DNA of 64,000 bases from Candidatus Puniceispirillum sp. (GTDB lineage Bacteria > Pseudomonadota > Alphaproteobacteria > Puniceispirillales > Puniceispirillaceae), in NCBI GenBank assembly GCA_016778895.1, contig JADHOR010000006.1:1-64000 (forward strand), read 5' to 3'. The notes beneath the pieces are model-generated. The model saw only the letters and a program-made list of their open reading frames with translations. It was not told the origin of the DNA and did no database searches. Each line of letters opens with the position of its first letter. Positions within the stretch are counted from its first letter, which is position 1. This document shows, in pieces, positions 8,574 to 17,972 of the stretch. The position numbers and the translations under genes were made by a program.

Positions 8574-9635
8574 ATGAAAATTATCCACATCATTGCCGGG
8601 GCAAAACAGGGCGGTGCCGAGTCGTGCGCCGTTGACACAATTCGAGCACTTGCCACCCTTGGCATCGACCAATATGTGATTTGTCGACCCTATCCAGCGT
8701 TCATAAAACTGGTTGAGGATTGTCAGCTTGAGCATGACTTCCTGAGCTTCCATCCCATGCTCAAATGGTTTCAAAAGGCCAAAATTAACACGATAATAAA
8801 GCGGGAGAAGCCCGATATAATCCATGCCTGGATGAACAGGGCCGCAAGCTTTACGCCACAGCAAACCGAGATGCCTGTGCTGGGTTGGTTTGGTGGTTAT
8901 TACGATCTGAAGTATTACCAGTCTTGCGATTTTTTCATGGGTGTTACCAGGGATATTGTCAAACATATCCAATCCGCAACCAACACACCTGATCGTGCTT
9001 ATGTGGGCCATGTTTTTGGCACATTAGAGCCAGAAGGCGTTATCACGAAATCTGACTATAACATTCCTGAGACAGCAAAAGTTGTACTGCTGCTTTCGCG
9101 GATGCACTGGAAAAAAGGTGTTGATCTTTTAATCGAAGCCGCTGCCCGAATAGAAAATGTAATGTTTTTGCTTGCCGGGGATGGACCTGAGATAGACACT
9201 TATAAGGCGCAGGCAAACGCGCTTCACCTTGGTGATCGCGTCATCTTTGCAGGATGGTGTACCGACCGTCTAGGGCTTTTGAACATTGCCGATGTTTGCG
9301 TTTTACCGTCCCGCTACGAACCTTTCGGCATTGTTATCGCCGAGTCATGGTTTGCCAAAGTACCACTCGTCGCCACGAAAGCAGATGGCGCCAAAAATTA
9401 TGTGACAGACGAACAGGATGGGTTACTTGTCGAAATTGATGATTGTGACGGGCTAGTAGACGCACTCAACCGCGCCCTATATGACAAAAGCCTGCGTGAA
9501 AAGATAATAAAGGGAGGCAGAAAAACCTACGAAAAGCTCTTCAGCCGCGACGCCGTCGTCAAAACCCTAATCGGCTCGTATCGCGATATGATCAAACGGC
9601 ACGCCGCGGGGAGATCGCGACATTCGCCGGGCTAA
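8574..9635 (+). CDS. Glycosyltransferase family 4 protein
   Basis: Retaining GT-B glycosyltransferase, 353 residues, probably adding a sugar to a lipid- or polysaccharide acceptor at the cytoplasmic face of the inner membrane. The N-terminal donor/acceptor loop is IAGAKQGGAES. The second domain begins at VVLLLSRMHWKKGVDLLIEA; LAGDGPE and the PSRYEPFGIVIAESWFAKVPLVAT region hold the E-x7-E nucleotide-sugar motif. GAGAGG precedes the start by three bases or so. It follows the epimerase in the same direction and overlaps the 3' end of the convergent Lrp-type gene by four bases. Donor and acceptor cannot be read from sequence. Confidence 0.86.
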   Translation: MKIIHIIAGAKQGGAESCAVDTIRALATLGIDQYVICRPYPAFIKLVEDCQLEHDFLSFHPMLKWFQKAKINTIIKREKPDIIHAWMNRAASFTPQQTEMPVLGWFGGYYDLKYYQSCDFFMGVTRDIVKHIQSATNTPDRAYVGHVFGTLEPEGVITKSDYNIPETAKVVLLLSRMHWKKGVDLLIEAAARIENVMFLLAGDGPEIDTYKAQANALHLGDRVIFAGWCTDRLGLLNIADVCVLPSRYEPFGIVIAESWFAKVPLVATKADGAKNYVTDEQDGLLVEIDDCDGLVDALNRALYDKSLREKIIKGGRKTYEKLFSRDAVVKTLIGSYRDMIKRHAAGRSRHSPG

Positions 9636-10093
9636 TCAAGTTCGGGCAATGGCAGCGCCGTTGTATATTTGATTTCTTCCATCGCGAAGGACGAGCTGAC
9701 ATCGGTCAATTGCACATTGGCAATCAGCTTGCGATAGAATTTATCATAAGACGCCATATCCGGCACAACAACACGAAGAAGATAATCCACCTCCCCGCTC
9801 ATCCGGTAAAACTCGACAACCTCGGGCATATCGCTAACCATCGTAGCGAATTCCTGCAGCCATTCGGCGTTATGCTGATCAGTGCGAACCGCCACAAAAA
9901 CCGACATGCCAACGCCAATCTTTTGTGGATCAAGCAAAGCAACCCTTTTGCGGATCAGGCCGGTTTCTTCCATCCGTTGAATACGGCGCCAGCATGGTGT
10001 CACTGAAAGCCCGACCTTGCGCGCGACGTCGGCTACCGGCTGCGCGGCATTGACCTGCAACTGAGAGAGTATCTGTTTATCTATCTGATCCAT
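9632..10093 (-). CDS. Lrp/AsnC family transcriptional regulator
   Basis: DNA-binding regulator with an N-terminal winged helix-turn-helix (PVADVARKVGLSVTPCWRRIQRME) followed by a RAM effector/oligomerisation domain; about 153 residues from MDQIDKQIL. Lrp-family members usually begin with a D-x-x-D-x-x-I-L stretch, which favours the ATG at 10093; in-frame ATGs up to 10141 exist and none has a convincing ribosome site. RMSGEVDYLLRVVV is the usual RAM core. The divergent upstream region is AT-rich. Targets are not visible; members of this kind often respond to amino acids. Confidence 0.85.
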   Translation of the reverse strand: MDQIDKQILSQLQVNAAQPVADVARKVGLSVTPCWRRIQRMEETGLIRKRVALLDPQKIGVGMSVFVAVRTDQHNAEWLQEFATMVSDMPEVVEFYRMSGEVDYLLRVVVPDMASYDKFYRKLIANVQLTDVSSSFAMEEIKYTTALPLPELD

Positions 10094-10388
10094 CGAGTAT
10101 TCTGCTTTCATTTCCATGACGGCCATCGCAACGGTCACCAAGCTTAGGAGATTTTTCCTTTACTCTAGGTGTTTTACAGGAAATAGAAAGTATTTCCGAA
10201 ATAATTTGCGTAAAAAAGTCATCTTAATTGCAATAATAGTAAATATTATTACCAAATGTGTCTTTAATAAAATTTTACTCTACAGGCGATGGTCACGCAA
10301 CTAATGCCATAAAGATCGCCGTCAAATCATTCTACACAGCCTTATTGATCGGTTGCAATCTGGCGCATCTATCGGCAGTATCCGCAGC

Positions 10389-11342
10389 ATGGAACAGCAA
10401 AAACTATCATTAATTACAAGCCCAAATTGGCTGGATTACGAATTGCTGGATAGCGGCAATCTTCGAAAGTTTGAGCGCTTTGGCCCCTATCGTTTTATCC
10501 GCCCCGAACCACAGGCAATGTGGCAACCGCGCGTTGCCGAGGCAGCATGGGTCGCTGATGGGGTTTTTGTGCCTGGCAAAAACGATCAGGAAGATGGCGA
10601 AGGTGGCGGCTGGCAGCTATCAAATAGGTTACCGCCATCATGGCAGATGAGCTATCAGTCACTGCGTTTTCTGGCGCGGCCAACACCATTCCGGCATTTG
10701 GGGTTTTTTCCCGAGCAAGCGGCGCATTGGGACTGGTGCGCCGAAGCGATTACCAGCTTCATCCATATGCATAAGCGCCCACCGCGGATTTTGAACCTGT
10801 TTGCTTATTCCGGCCTTGCCAGTCTGCACGCCGCTGCTGCTGGCGCTGAGGTTACACATCTTGATGCCAGCAAAAAAGCTGTGGCTCAGGCTTTTGAAAA
10901 TCGTGACCTGTGCGGTATGCAGGATGCGCCGATCCGCTTTATCACCGACGATGCAACCCGCTTTGTCGAGCGTGAACTGCGCCGCAATAAAACCTATGAC
11001 GGCATCATTCTTGACCCGCCAAAATATGGGCGTGGCCCAAAAGGTGAATTCTGGCGAATTGAAGATGATCTGACGCCGCTATTGCAGAAATGTCGGCAGC
11101 TATTATCGATTGATGCGCTGTTCATGGTGCTGACGATCTACGCGATTAGGGCGTCATCTCTTGCGGCGCATTATGCACTTGCTGATATGTTGGTCGACAT
11201 GGGTGGCAGCCTCGCTTCGGGCGAATTGGCCGTGCAGGAATCACCGCCAAAAATAGGCCAGACAGGTATTTTGCAAGCCGAGATGCAGGCAAGATATGTC
11301 GCGCAGGCAAATTTCGCGCGTTGGCGTTCGGCGCCCAGATAA
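10389..11342 (+). CDS. Class I SAM-dependent methyltransferase (RlmI/RlmK-like)
   Basis: Predicted RNA methyltransferase of the SAM-dependent Rossmann class, 317 residues from the ATG at 10389 (an ATG at 10353 would add 12). SAM-binding motif I is ILNLFAYSGLASLHAA (about residue 137), motif II acidic residue in VTHLDASK, and the catalytic motif IILDPPKYGRGPKGE resembles the NPP/DPP loop of RlmI, RlmL and related 23S rRNA cytosine/guanine methyltransferases. There is no N-terminal PUA domain as in RlmI. It converges with the TrmH-family gene 20 bases downstream. The methylated base is unknown. Confidence 0.8.
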   Translation: MEQQKLSLITSPNWLDYELLDSGNLRKFERFGPYRFIRPEPQAMWQPRVAEAAWVADGVFVPGKNDQEDGEGGGWQLSNRLPPSWQMSYQSLRFLARPTPFRHLGFFPEQAAHWDWCAEAITSFIHMHKRPPRILNLFAYSGLASLHAAAAGAEVTHLDASKKAVAQAFENRDLCGMQDAPIRFITDDATRFVERELRRNKTYDGIILDPPKYGRGPKGEFWRIEDDLTPLLQKCRQLLSIDALFMVLTIYAIRASSLAAHYALADMLVDMGGSLASGELAVQESPPKIGQTGILQAEMQARYVAQANFARWRSAPR

Positions 11343-11362
11343 GGCCGTCTGACCGGATAAGG

Positions 11363-12181
11363 CTAGCCGCGTTTGGCAAGCGCCTCATAAAGCGCAACAC
11401 CCGTCGCCACCGCAAGATTAAGCGAGTCTGAACGACCAAGCATTGGTATTTTGATTAACTGGCTGCAAGCCGTCATCAATGCCGTTGTCAACCCAGCCTG
11501 CTCATTGCCCATCAACATGATCAATGATCCGCGATAATCGGCAGTACGGTAATCAACTGCGGCTGGCAGTGCAGTGCCAATAATATGGCCCTGCCAGCCT
11601 GCGGCAAACTGCAGAAACTCAGCCTCACTACTGGCAATGATCCGCACATTAAACACAGCGCCCATCGACGCCCGCACCGCCTCGACCGAATAGGGGTCGG
11701 TACAATCACCAACCAGAATAATCCCCTTGGCACCAACCGCATCAGTCGTGCGCATTACGGTGCCAAGATTTCCCGGATCACGAACCCGATCAAGCGCAAT
11801 CCAGATTTCGTCTGGCGTTACGCCGATGTCATCATAACTGTCCCAGCGCTGGCCAAAGGCACCAAGCACCATCTGCGGATTATCTTTACGGCTAATTCGC
11901 TGCAACAATGATTCGGTCATTGGCAGCGCCCGTCCATTCGCCTCAACCAACCCAGATAACAATGTCCTAACCTGCCGGTCATCCTCACGGCCAGCGACAA
12001 AGGCCAGCCGATGCATCGCCCAACCAAGCGCAACCGCCTCATGGCAAATCCGCGCACCTTCCGCCAGAAACCAGCCCGTCTGCTTGCGAAATTTACGTTC
12101 ATGCAACGCCCGCAGCCGCTTAACCTCGTCATTAGCGGTGCTAGTAATCATATCTGGAATGGGCACAGGATATTGGCTCAT
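11363..12181 (-). CDS. TrmH/SpoU family RNA 2'-O-methyltransferase
   Basis: SPOUT-class methyltransferase acting on tRNA or rRNA ribose. An N-terminal substrate-binding domain (LHERKFRKQTGWFLAEG) precedes the knotted catalytic domain: IALDRVRDPGNLGTVMRTTDA (motif 1 with the Asn-x-x-x-x-x-Arg), LIMLMGNEQAGL (motif 2) and IKIPMLGRSDSLNLAVATGV (motif 3, ending in the knot). Length 272 is normal. An internal ATG (MITSTANDEV, 12151) is an equally good start. The motif set is complete, so activity is expected; the target nucleotide (RlmB-like Gm2251 or other) cannot be fixed. Confidence 0.88.
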   Translation of the reverse strand: MSQYPVPIPDMITSTANDEVKRLRALHERKFRKQTGWFLAEGARICHEAVALGWAMHRLAFVAGREDDRQVRTLLSGLVEANGRALPMTESLLQRISRKDNPQMVLGAFGQRWDSYDDIGVTPDEIWIALDRVRDPGNLGTVMRTTDAVGAKGIILVGDCTDPYSVEAVRASMGAVFNVRIIASSEAEFLQFAAGWQGHIIGTALPAAVDYRTADYRGSLIMLMGNEQAGLTTALMTACSQLIKIPMLGRSDSLNLAVATGVALYEALAKRG

Positions 12182-12465
12182 AATTGTCGCTGCATAGCAA
12201 AGTTTTGATCATAGGAACAGGTTTGATTGCGCATAAGACGACCCCGATACATCGAATTTCACCCATTTGATAGCCTGCGTAATGGGCAAGTCTGTCAAAA
12301 AAACTTCAAAATGGAATTATTTTGTTTTATTTCCGACGATTTGCAGCTTAATGAGAATTTGAAGGTTATGCTGGCTTTATGAATATGGCGAGCGGGTTAC
12401 AATAGATTTAGTCACAGGTTTAAGTTGGTGAGCAAGGATGATGTGCATTGCAATGACGGTCAGTA

Positions 12466-13455
12466 ATGGCTGAAGGCACGATTAAGGCGTTGCTTCGCAA
12501 CCATGATAACGCAGACCCCCAAAAAATTGGCTTTTTACTATTGAACCAGTTTTCAATGCTGGCTTTTGCCTCGGCAATCGAGCCACTGCGCGCTGCCAAC
12601 CGTCAGTCAAACCAAACCCTATTTGATTGGGTTGTGGCAAGCCCTGATGGCAATGCTAGCATCGCTAGCAACGGCATTTGTGTGCAGACTGATACCGACC
12701 CCGAGGCCTTGCAAAGCTGCCGTATGGTATTTGTCTGCTCGGGCGTCAACGTGCGTGAGAACACCACAAAATCCATTTTGAATTTAATCCGGCGACTTGA
12801 CCGTAATGGTGCAGTTATTGGCGCTATTTGTACCGGTACCTATGTAATGGCCGCGGCCGGCCTGCTTGAGGGGCGGCGTTGCACGATCCATTGGGAAAAT
12901 ATTGACGGATTGTCCGAAGAATTTCCACATCTTGAAATTACCAATGATCTGTTTGAGGTCGACGGCAATCGAGTCACCTGCTCTGGCGGTACAGCCTCGC
13001 TTGATATGATGCTGAATTTAATTACCCAGACCCATGGGCCAGCCCTAGCCGCCGAAGTTTCCGACCAGTTTATTCATGACCGAATCCGCGAACCAACAGA
13101 TCGTCAGCGCATGGAGCTTCGCGCCCGCCTTGGGGTTAGTCACCCAAAATTACTGGCCGTAGTCAAAACCATGGAAGACAATCTTGAAGAGCCGCTGGCA
13201 CAAACCGATATCGCCCGCAAGACCAATCTTTCGACGCGCCAGCTTGAACGGTTGTTTCGCAAATATCTTGATACCACACCAACGCGCTATTATCTGAATT
13301 TGCGGTTAGCACGCGCCCGCCATCTGTTGCGCCAGACATCGATGTCAATCCTGTCAGTGGCGTTGGCGTGCGGGTTTGTATCAGCCTCGCATTTTTCGAA
13401 ATGTTACCGCGAATGCTATGGCCGCACACCGCGCGCCGAGCGCAGCCCCGATTAA
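12466..13455 (+). CDS. GlxA/GbdR-like AraC-family regulator
   Basis: Transcriptional activator with an N-terminal DJ-1/PfpI-like amidotransferase-fold domain (about 18-190, starting GFLLLNQFSMLAFASAIEPL) and a C-terminal AraC/XylS double helix-turn-helix (about 225-325; DIARKTNLSTRQLERLFRKY and ILSVALACGFVSASHFSKCY). The nucleophile-elbow area reads GAICTGTYVMAAAG, with a Cys, but these domains generally sense rather than hydrolyse. GbdR, the glycine-betaine/dimethylglycine regulator, has this architecture, and the strongly GbdR-like N-terminus (N-Q-F-S-M, EPLRAANRQS) makes control of quaternary-amine genes plausible. It is not adjacent to them (about 5 kb away). Confidence 0.87.
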   Translation: MAEGTIKALLRNHDNADPQKIGFLLLNQFSMLAFASAIEPLRAANRQSNQTLFDWVVASPDGNASIASNGICVQTDTDPEALQSCRMVFVCSGVNVRENTTKSILNLIRRLDRNGAVIGAICTGTYVMAAAGLLEGRRCTIHWENIDGLSEEFPHLEITNDLFEVDGNRVTCSGGTASLDMMLNLITQTHGPALAAEVSDQFIHDRIREPTDRQRMELRARLGVSHPKLLAVVKTMEDNLEEPLAQTDIARKTNLSTRQLERLFRKYLDTTPTRYYLNLRLARARHLLRQTSMSILSVALACGFVSASHFSKCYRECYGRTPRAERSPD

Positions 13456-13475
13456 AGCAGCAGATGACGCCAAAG

Positions 13476-13892
13476 CTAGGTGGTAGCAGCTGATTTGATC
13501 GCGTTCAGCATACTTGCCAAGCCGTTTTTCCGCGTTGCTGAAAGATGCGAATCAAGGCCGATCTTCGTCAGGAAATCAGGCTCAGTGTCACGAATTTCCG
13601 CTGCAGTTCGGCCTGAATAAACCCGTAAAAGCAACGCCACAAGCCCTTGAACAATCGCTGCATCCGATTGCGCCATAAAGGTGATTTTGTCGTCATCTCC
13701 CCGTTCAGCGGCAAAATAGACAACCGACTGGCAGCCCCTTAGCCGAAATTCATCAGTGCGATATTGTTCGGGGATCGGCGGCAGTTTGCGCCCCTGATCA
13801 ATCAACATATGATAGCGGTCTTCCCAATCGTCAAAAAAACCAAATTCATCGGTAATGGCTTCGGCTTCGGCACTGGCATTGTTGGTCAACAT
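13476..13892 (-). CDS. sufE: SufE-type cysteine desulfuration protein
   Basis: Sulfur acceptor that takes persulfide from the SufS cysteine desulfurase for Fe-S cluster assembly; about 138 residues from ATG at 13892. The segment FRLRGCQSVVYF carries the acceptor Cys of the family (G-C-Q), and SDAAIVQGLVALLLRVYSG and TEPDFLTKIGLDSHLSATRKNGL are conserved SufE stretches. An upstream in-frame extension to 14015 exists but is basic and unlike SufE. No other suf gene is nearby, so it is a stand-alone copy. It sits downstream of mutB's stop on the opposite side of 128 bases. Confidence 0.9.
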   Translation of the reverse strand: MLTNNASAEAEAITDEFGFFDDWEDRYHMLIDQGRKLPPIPEQYRTDEFRLRGCQSVVYFAAERGDDDKITFMAQSDAAIVQGLVALLLRVYSGRTAAEIRDTEPDFLTKIGLDSHLSATRKNGLASMLNAIKSAATT

Positions 13893-14020
13893 TATCAGTT
13901 TCACTCTCAAAAAATTAAACCGCGTATTATCCAACCGCGCATCATTGACTCCTCGCACCAATTTGGGCCGCCGCCTCTTGCCAAAATTTGGCCTAATCCG
14001 CCACCAAATGCACAATATGG

Positions 14021-16180
14021 CTAACTGATATTGCGCCGCCGCGCCAGAAGGTCAAGCAGTCGCATTGCCGCATCGGTCGATTTTGTCCCAGGCAAAAACA
14101 CCGCCGCAGCTCCATCACGCTCCAAAATTGGAATATCCCCTGGTGGGATCACCCCGCCAACAACCAGCTCGATATGCCGGCCAGCCCCGGCATCCAGCTT
14201 TTTCCGCAGCGCTGGCACTTGGCTTAGATGCGCGGCGGCAAGCGTTGAGATGCCAACCGCGTCAACATCCTGGCTGATAGCAAGGTCATAAACCTCGTCA
14301 GGGGTCTGGAACAACGGGCCGGTCACCACGTCAAACCCAAGATCAGCAAAGGCAGACGCAATGACCTTTTGCCCGCGATCGTGACCATCCTGACCAAGCT
14401 TGGCAACCAGAATGCGCGGCGCACGGCCAAGCGATCGGGTAAATTCCTCAATGCGGTCTTTTAACACATCAATTTGCCCGCTGGGTTTCATATGCTGTTT
14501 CCAGACGCCGCGTACACCTTGGATCTCGGCACGGTGACGGCCAAATTCACCTGCCATCGCATCGGACATCTCGCCAACAGTGGCACGTTGACGCGCCGCT
14601 TCAATGGCGAATGGCATCAGGTTTTCGCGCCCTGCCGCCGCCCGACGCAGGCCCTCCAAAGCCGCATCTACGGACTTTTGATCACGGTTTGCGCGGAGTT
14701 TTTTCAGACGGGCAATCTGCTGGCCTCGAACCTCGCTATTATCAATGCGTCGTACCTCAACCTGTTCGGCAGCACCGGTATCTTGAGGCTGATATTTATT
14801 GACCCCAACGATGGTTTGGGTGCCGGAGTCAATACGGGCTTGGGTGGCTGTTGCCACTTCCTCAATGCGCAATTTTGGCACGCCCGCCTCAATCGCTGCT
14901 GCCATACCGCCCAAGGATTCGGTCTCGGCGATATGATGGCGTGCTTTATCAGCCAGCTGCTGGGTTAAACCTTCGACAAGGTAGCTGCCACCGAATGGAT
15001 CAATCACATGCGCCATATTGCCTTCATGTTGCAGATGAAGCTGGGTATTACGCGCAATCCGAGCTGCATAATCGGTTGGCAGGCCAAGTGCCTCATCAAG
15101 CGAGTTGGTGTGCAATGACTGGGTGTGGCCGGCAACCGCGGCCGCCGCCTCGACACAGGTGCGCGGCACATTGTTGAACACGTCCTGCGCCGCCAGTGAC
15201 CAGCCGGATGTCTGGCAATGGGTTCTTAGCATCAATGATTTTGGATTCTTTGGTGCAAAATGCTGTTGCATCAATTCCGACCATAACAGCCGCGCCGCCC
15301 GCAATTTTGCAACTTCCATGAAGAAATTCATACTGCTGCCAAAAAAGAACGACAGACGCGGGGCAAAATCATCAACATCAAGCCCAGCTGCGACACCGGC
15401 ACGAACATAAGCCAGCCCATCAGCTAGTGTATAGGCAAGCTCGAGATCCGCCGAGGCACCAGCCTCCTGCATATGATAGCCCGACACTGAAATGAAATTG
15501 AATTTTGGCATTTCCGAAGCGCAAAAGGCAAAAATATCCGACACGATCCGCATTGATGGGACCGGCGGATAGATATAGGTGTTGCGCACCATAAATTCTT
15601 TTAGAACGTCATTCTGAATGGTTCCAGCCAGCTGGTCAGCGCGCACGCCCTGTTCTTCGGCTGCAACAATAAACAGCGCTAATACCGGCAACACTGCGCC
15701 GTTCATCGTCATCGAAACGCTCATTCGGTCGAGCGGAATCTGGTCAAACAACATGGCCATATCGGCAATCGAGTCAATCGCCACACCAGCCAGACCAACA
15801 TCATCAGCCACTAACGGATTATCCGAGTCATAGCCCCGATGCGTTGGTAAATCGAACGCCACCGACAGGCCCATCTGACCAGCCGCCAAATTTCGGCGGT
15901 AAAAGCTGTTGGATTCTTCAGCCGTCGAAAACCCTGCATATTGCCGGATCGTCCATGGGCGGGTGGCGTACATGCTGGGATAGGGGCCACGCAGAAATGG
16001 CGCAAATCCCGGCTGCGTATTAGCGGCAAACGCCTGCTGACCCGGATTGCCCACAGCAAGTGCTGGTATCACAATCTGTTCAGCGTTAGCCGGCGTTGGC
16101 GGCAGATCACCAGCATGCGCCGCCGGCACCTTTAATGATGGCAGGTCAATCCTGGTAAAATCGGGAAACGCCGACATCAT
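14021..16180 (-). CDS. mutB: Methylmalonyl-CoA mutase, large (catalytic) subunit
   Basis: Adenosylcobalamin enzyme interconverting (R)-methylmalonyl-CoA and succinyl-CoA, 719 residues. The TIM-barrel part shows [22 protein letters not shown] and [12 protein letters not shown] (catalytic His). The C-terminal B12 domain has [19 protein letters not shown] with the D-x-H-x-x-G lower-axial-ligand motif, and [10 protein letters not shown] and [11 protein letters not shown]. The start overlaps the mutA stop (ATGA), so translation is coupled. Together with mutA it completes the propionyl-CoA-to-succinyl-CoA route, of use for branched amino acids, odd-chain acids and DMSP-derived acrylate. No epimerase, carboxylase or MeaB chaperone lies in the window. 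Confidence 0.96.
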   Translation of the reverse strand: MMSAFPDFTRIDLPSLKVPAAHAGDLPPTPANAEQIVIPALAVGNPGQQAFAANTQPGFAPFLRGPYPSMYATRPWTIRQYAGFSTAEESNSFYRRNLAAGQMGLSVAFDLPTHRGYDSDNPLVADDVGLAGVAIDSIADMAMLFDQIPLDRMSVSMTMNGAVLPVLALFIVAAEEQGVRADQLAGTIQNDVLKEFMVRNTYIYPPVPSMRIVSDIFAFCASEMPKFNFISVSGYHMQEAGASADLELAYTLADGLAYVRAGVAAGLDVDDFAPRLSFFFGSSMNFFMEVAKLRAARLLWSELMQQHFAPKNPKSLMLRTHCQTSGWSLAAQDVFNNVPRTCVEAAAAVAGHTQSLHTNSLDEALGLPTDYAARIARNTQLHLQHEGNMAHVIDPFGGSYLVEGLTQQLADKARHHIAETESLGGMAAAIEAGVPKLRIEEVATATQARIDSGTQTIVGVNKYQPQDTGAAEQVEVRRIDNSEVRGQQIARLKKLRANRDQKSVDAALEGLRRAAAGRENLMPFAIEAARQRATVGEMSDAMAGEFGRHRAEIQGVRGVWKQHMKPSGQIDVLKDRIEEFTRSLGRAPRILVAKLGQDGHDRGQKVIASAFADLGFDVVTGPLFQTPDEVYDLAISQDVDAVGISTLAAAHLSQVPALRKKLDAGAGRHIELVVGGVIPPGDIPILERDGAAAVFLPGTKSTDAAMRLLDLLARRRNIS

Positions 16181-17904
16181 GCATCTCCTTCACGAAATTC
16201 TGTAAGCGATACGTCAACAATATCCGCCAGCAGGTCCAGAGGGGCAGACGCATCCAACAATATGGCTGCAGTCAGTGCCTTGCCTGCATTCCGCAGAGCA
16301 GACAGCGCTGTCAGCACCGCCGCGTCAAGCTGGTCAAACTCGCCATCAAGCAAGACTACCAGATCCGGCCGGGCAGTATCAACTGCCTTGCCGCTTGTGT
16401 CATCCAGCTGCATATGCACCGGCTGCATCCCACCAATGGCGAAAAGCGCCCGCAACTTGGCCAGCTGTGGTACCGGCATTAGTTGTTGCTGAAGCAGCAG
16501 AATACGCGGCGGGGCCTTTGCGGCGGCACGGCGTACCGCCTCAATCGCTGCCGCCGGACGCCGAACCGGAGCCCAATATGGCAGAACATCATCCAAAATA
16601 CTGCCATCAGGCTGTAGATTCACCCCGACAAGCGTTAATTTCCCTGCCGCCACCTTTGCATGGCGCCGAGCAGCAGCCGTTTTTGCCCATGCCGCAAACC
16701 GGCCAGCATGATGCGCCACCAAGGCGCCGCCATCAGCCTCGATCTGCTGGAACAAATCCCATACCGCCGCCGCAAGCTGATTGGTGCGCGCCTCTATAAA
16801 GCCGGCGCCGCCAGCTGGATCAAGGCTACGCGATAAGCCGCTTTCCTCAATCAGCAAATGCTGCTGCATCCGAGCAAGACGGCGCCCCATCGCATCGCCG
16901 CCGGTCAGGCAATCATGCGGATGCGCCGATAGTTGATCAGCCCCACCAATCGCGCCGCCAAGCAGTGCCGTGGTTGTGCGCAGTATATTTACTTCACGAT
17001 CGGCAAGCGAGAACATTCTTAATGAAACCGCCGCCTGAATGAACAGCCGGTGCCGGTCAGGATCAAGCCCCAATGCGGTGATAACACCGCCCCAGCATTG
17101 GCGTAAGGCGCGGCATTTAGCGATTCCGTCAAACAAATCAGCTGGCAACGCCAGCGATACCGACAGGCGCGGCGCCAGATCTGCCGGATCAAGACCCTGC
17201 GCTGCCGCATGGCGCAAAATCTCGGTCAATGATGCCAGACTATAGGCCAGCTCCTGAACTGCGGTCATACCGCGATTATGCCAATGCCACCCCTGCGCCC
17301 GAAACAGACCAGTAGGCACATCAGCCGCATCAGCAGCAGCAAGATAATCCAGCCCTTGATCAAGCAATGCAGCATCGGCTGTCGGTGCGAAAGGATCTAT
17401 ATTCGCCTGAAAGCGGAGTGCGGAAAGGCGGTGGTTGCTGGATCTGGCGAAAGCGGCAAACGCTGCCATCTGCACCAGAACATCATCACTTGCGTCAAGT
17501 GCGATACCCACAGCAGGCAAAATCACACCCTGCATAAGCGTCGGTAGATCGGCCGCCAGATTGCCTGTCTCCAGCCCTTGTAACCAGATCGTGCCAACCC
17601 CGTCCTGCAGACCATGGAGAATCAGCTGGTTTGTTGACTGCGGAGCGGCAGTTGCCAAAACAGGCTGACAAATATCCCAGCCATTCGCGATATGCACCGC
17701 CGGATTGACCGGCAAGCGGGTAATGGCACAAGTGGCATCCGGCAATGTTTGAGGTGCACCAATGCCATACAGAGCCTCGATTTCAAGGCCATCTTCGTCC
17801 AACCGGTTCAGGTTTTGCGGATCGACCCCTTGCAAAGTGGCGCTGACCAGTGCTCGCCAGTCTTCGCGGCTGGCAGACGGAAACTTGTTTTGGGTAGATG
17901 ACAT
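16177..17904 (-). CDS. mutA: Methylmalonyl-CoA mutase, small subunit
   Basis: Non-catalytic partner of MutB in the heterodimeric mutase, 575 residues. It has the mutase barrel ([71 protein letters not shown]) but the N-terminal and B12-binding motifs are degenerate: no D-x-H-x-x-G in the C-terminal third ([21 protein letters not shown]), which is normal for MutA. Its start at 17904 is 68 bases from the divergent GT39 gene; the stop overlaps mutB by four bases. The sequence is rich in Ala and Leu and less conserved than MutB, as in the family. Confidence 0.92.
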   Translation of the reverse strand: MSSTQNKFPSASREDWRALVSATLQGVDPQNLNRLDEDGLEIEALYGIGAPQTLPDATCAITRLPVNPAVHIANGWDICQPVLATAAPQSTNQLILHGLQDGVGTIWLQGLETGNLAADLPTLMQGVILPAVGIALDASDDVLVQMAAFAAFARSSNHRLSALRFQANIDPFAPTADAALLDQGLDYLAAADAADVPTGLFRAQGWHWHNRGMTAVQELAYSLASLTEILRHAAAQGLDPADLAPRLSVSLALPADLFDGIAKCRALRQCWGGVITALGLDPDRHRLFIQAAVSLRMFSLADREVNILRTTTALLGGAIGGADQLSAHPHDCLTGGDAMGRRLARMQQHLLIEESGLSRSLDPAGGAGFIEARTNQLAAAVWDLFQQIEADGGALVAHHAGRFAAWAKTAAARRHAKVAAGKLTLVGVNLQPDGSILDDVLPYWAPVRRPAAAIEAVRRAAAKAPPRILLLQQQLMPVPQLAKLRALFAIGGMQPVHMQLDDTSGKAVDTARPDLVVLLDGEFDQLDAAVLTALSALRNAGKALTAAILLDASAPLDLLADIVDVSLTEFREGDA

Positions 17905-17972
17905 GATAGACCTTTTTTCTCTATAGTCGCGCTGAAATTAGCAGCGCTGCAACCGCAAATCAAGGAAACTAC

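Noticed and set aside
14021-17904. Ethylmalonyl- or isobutyryl-CoA mutase
   Set aside because: The paired small and large subunits in overlap and the large-subunit motifs are those of heterodimeric methylmalonyl-CoA mutase.
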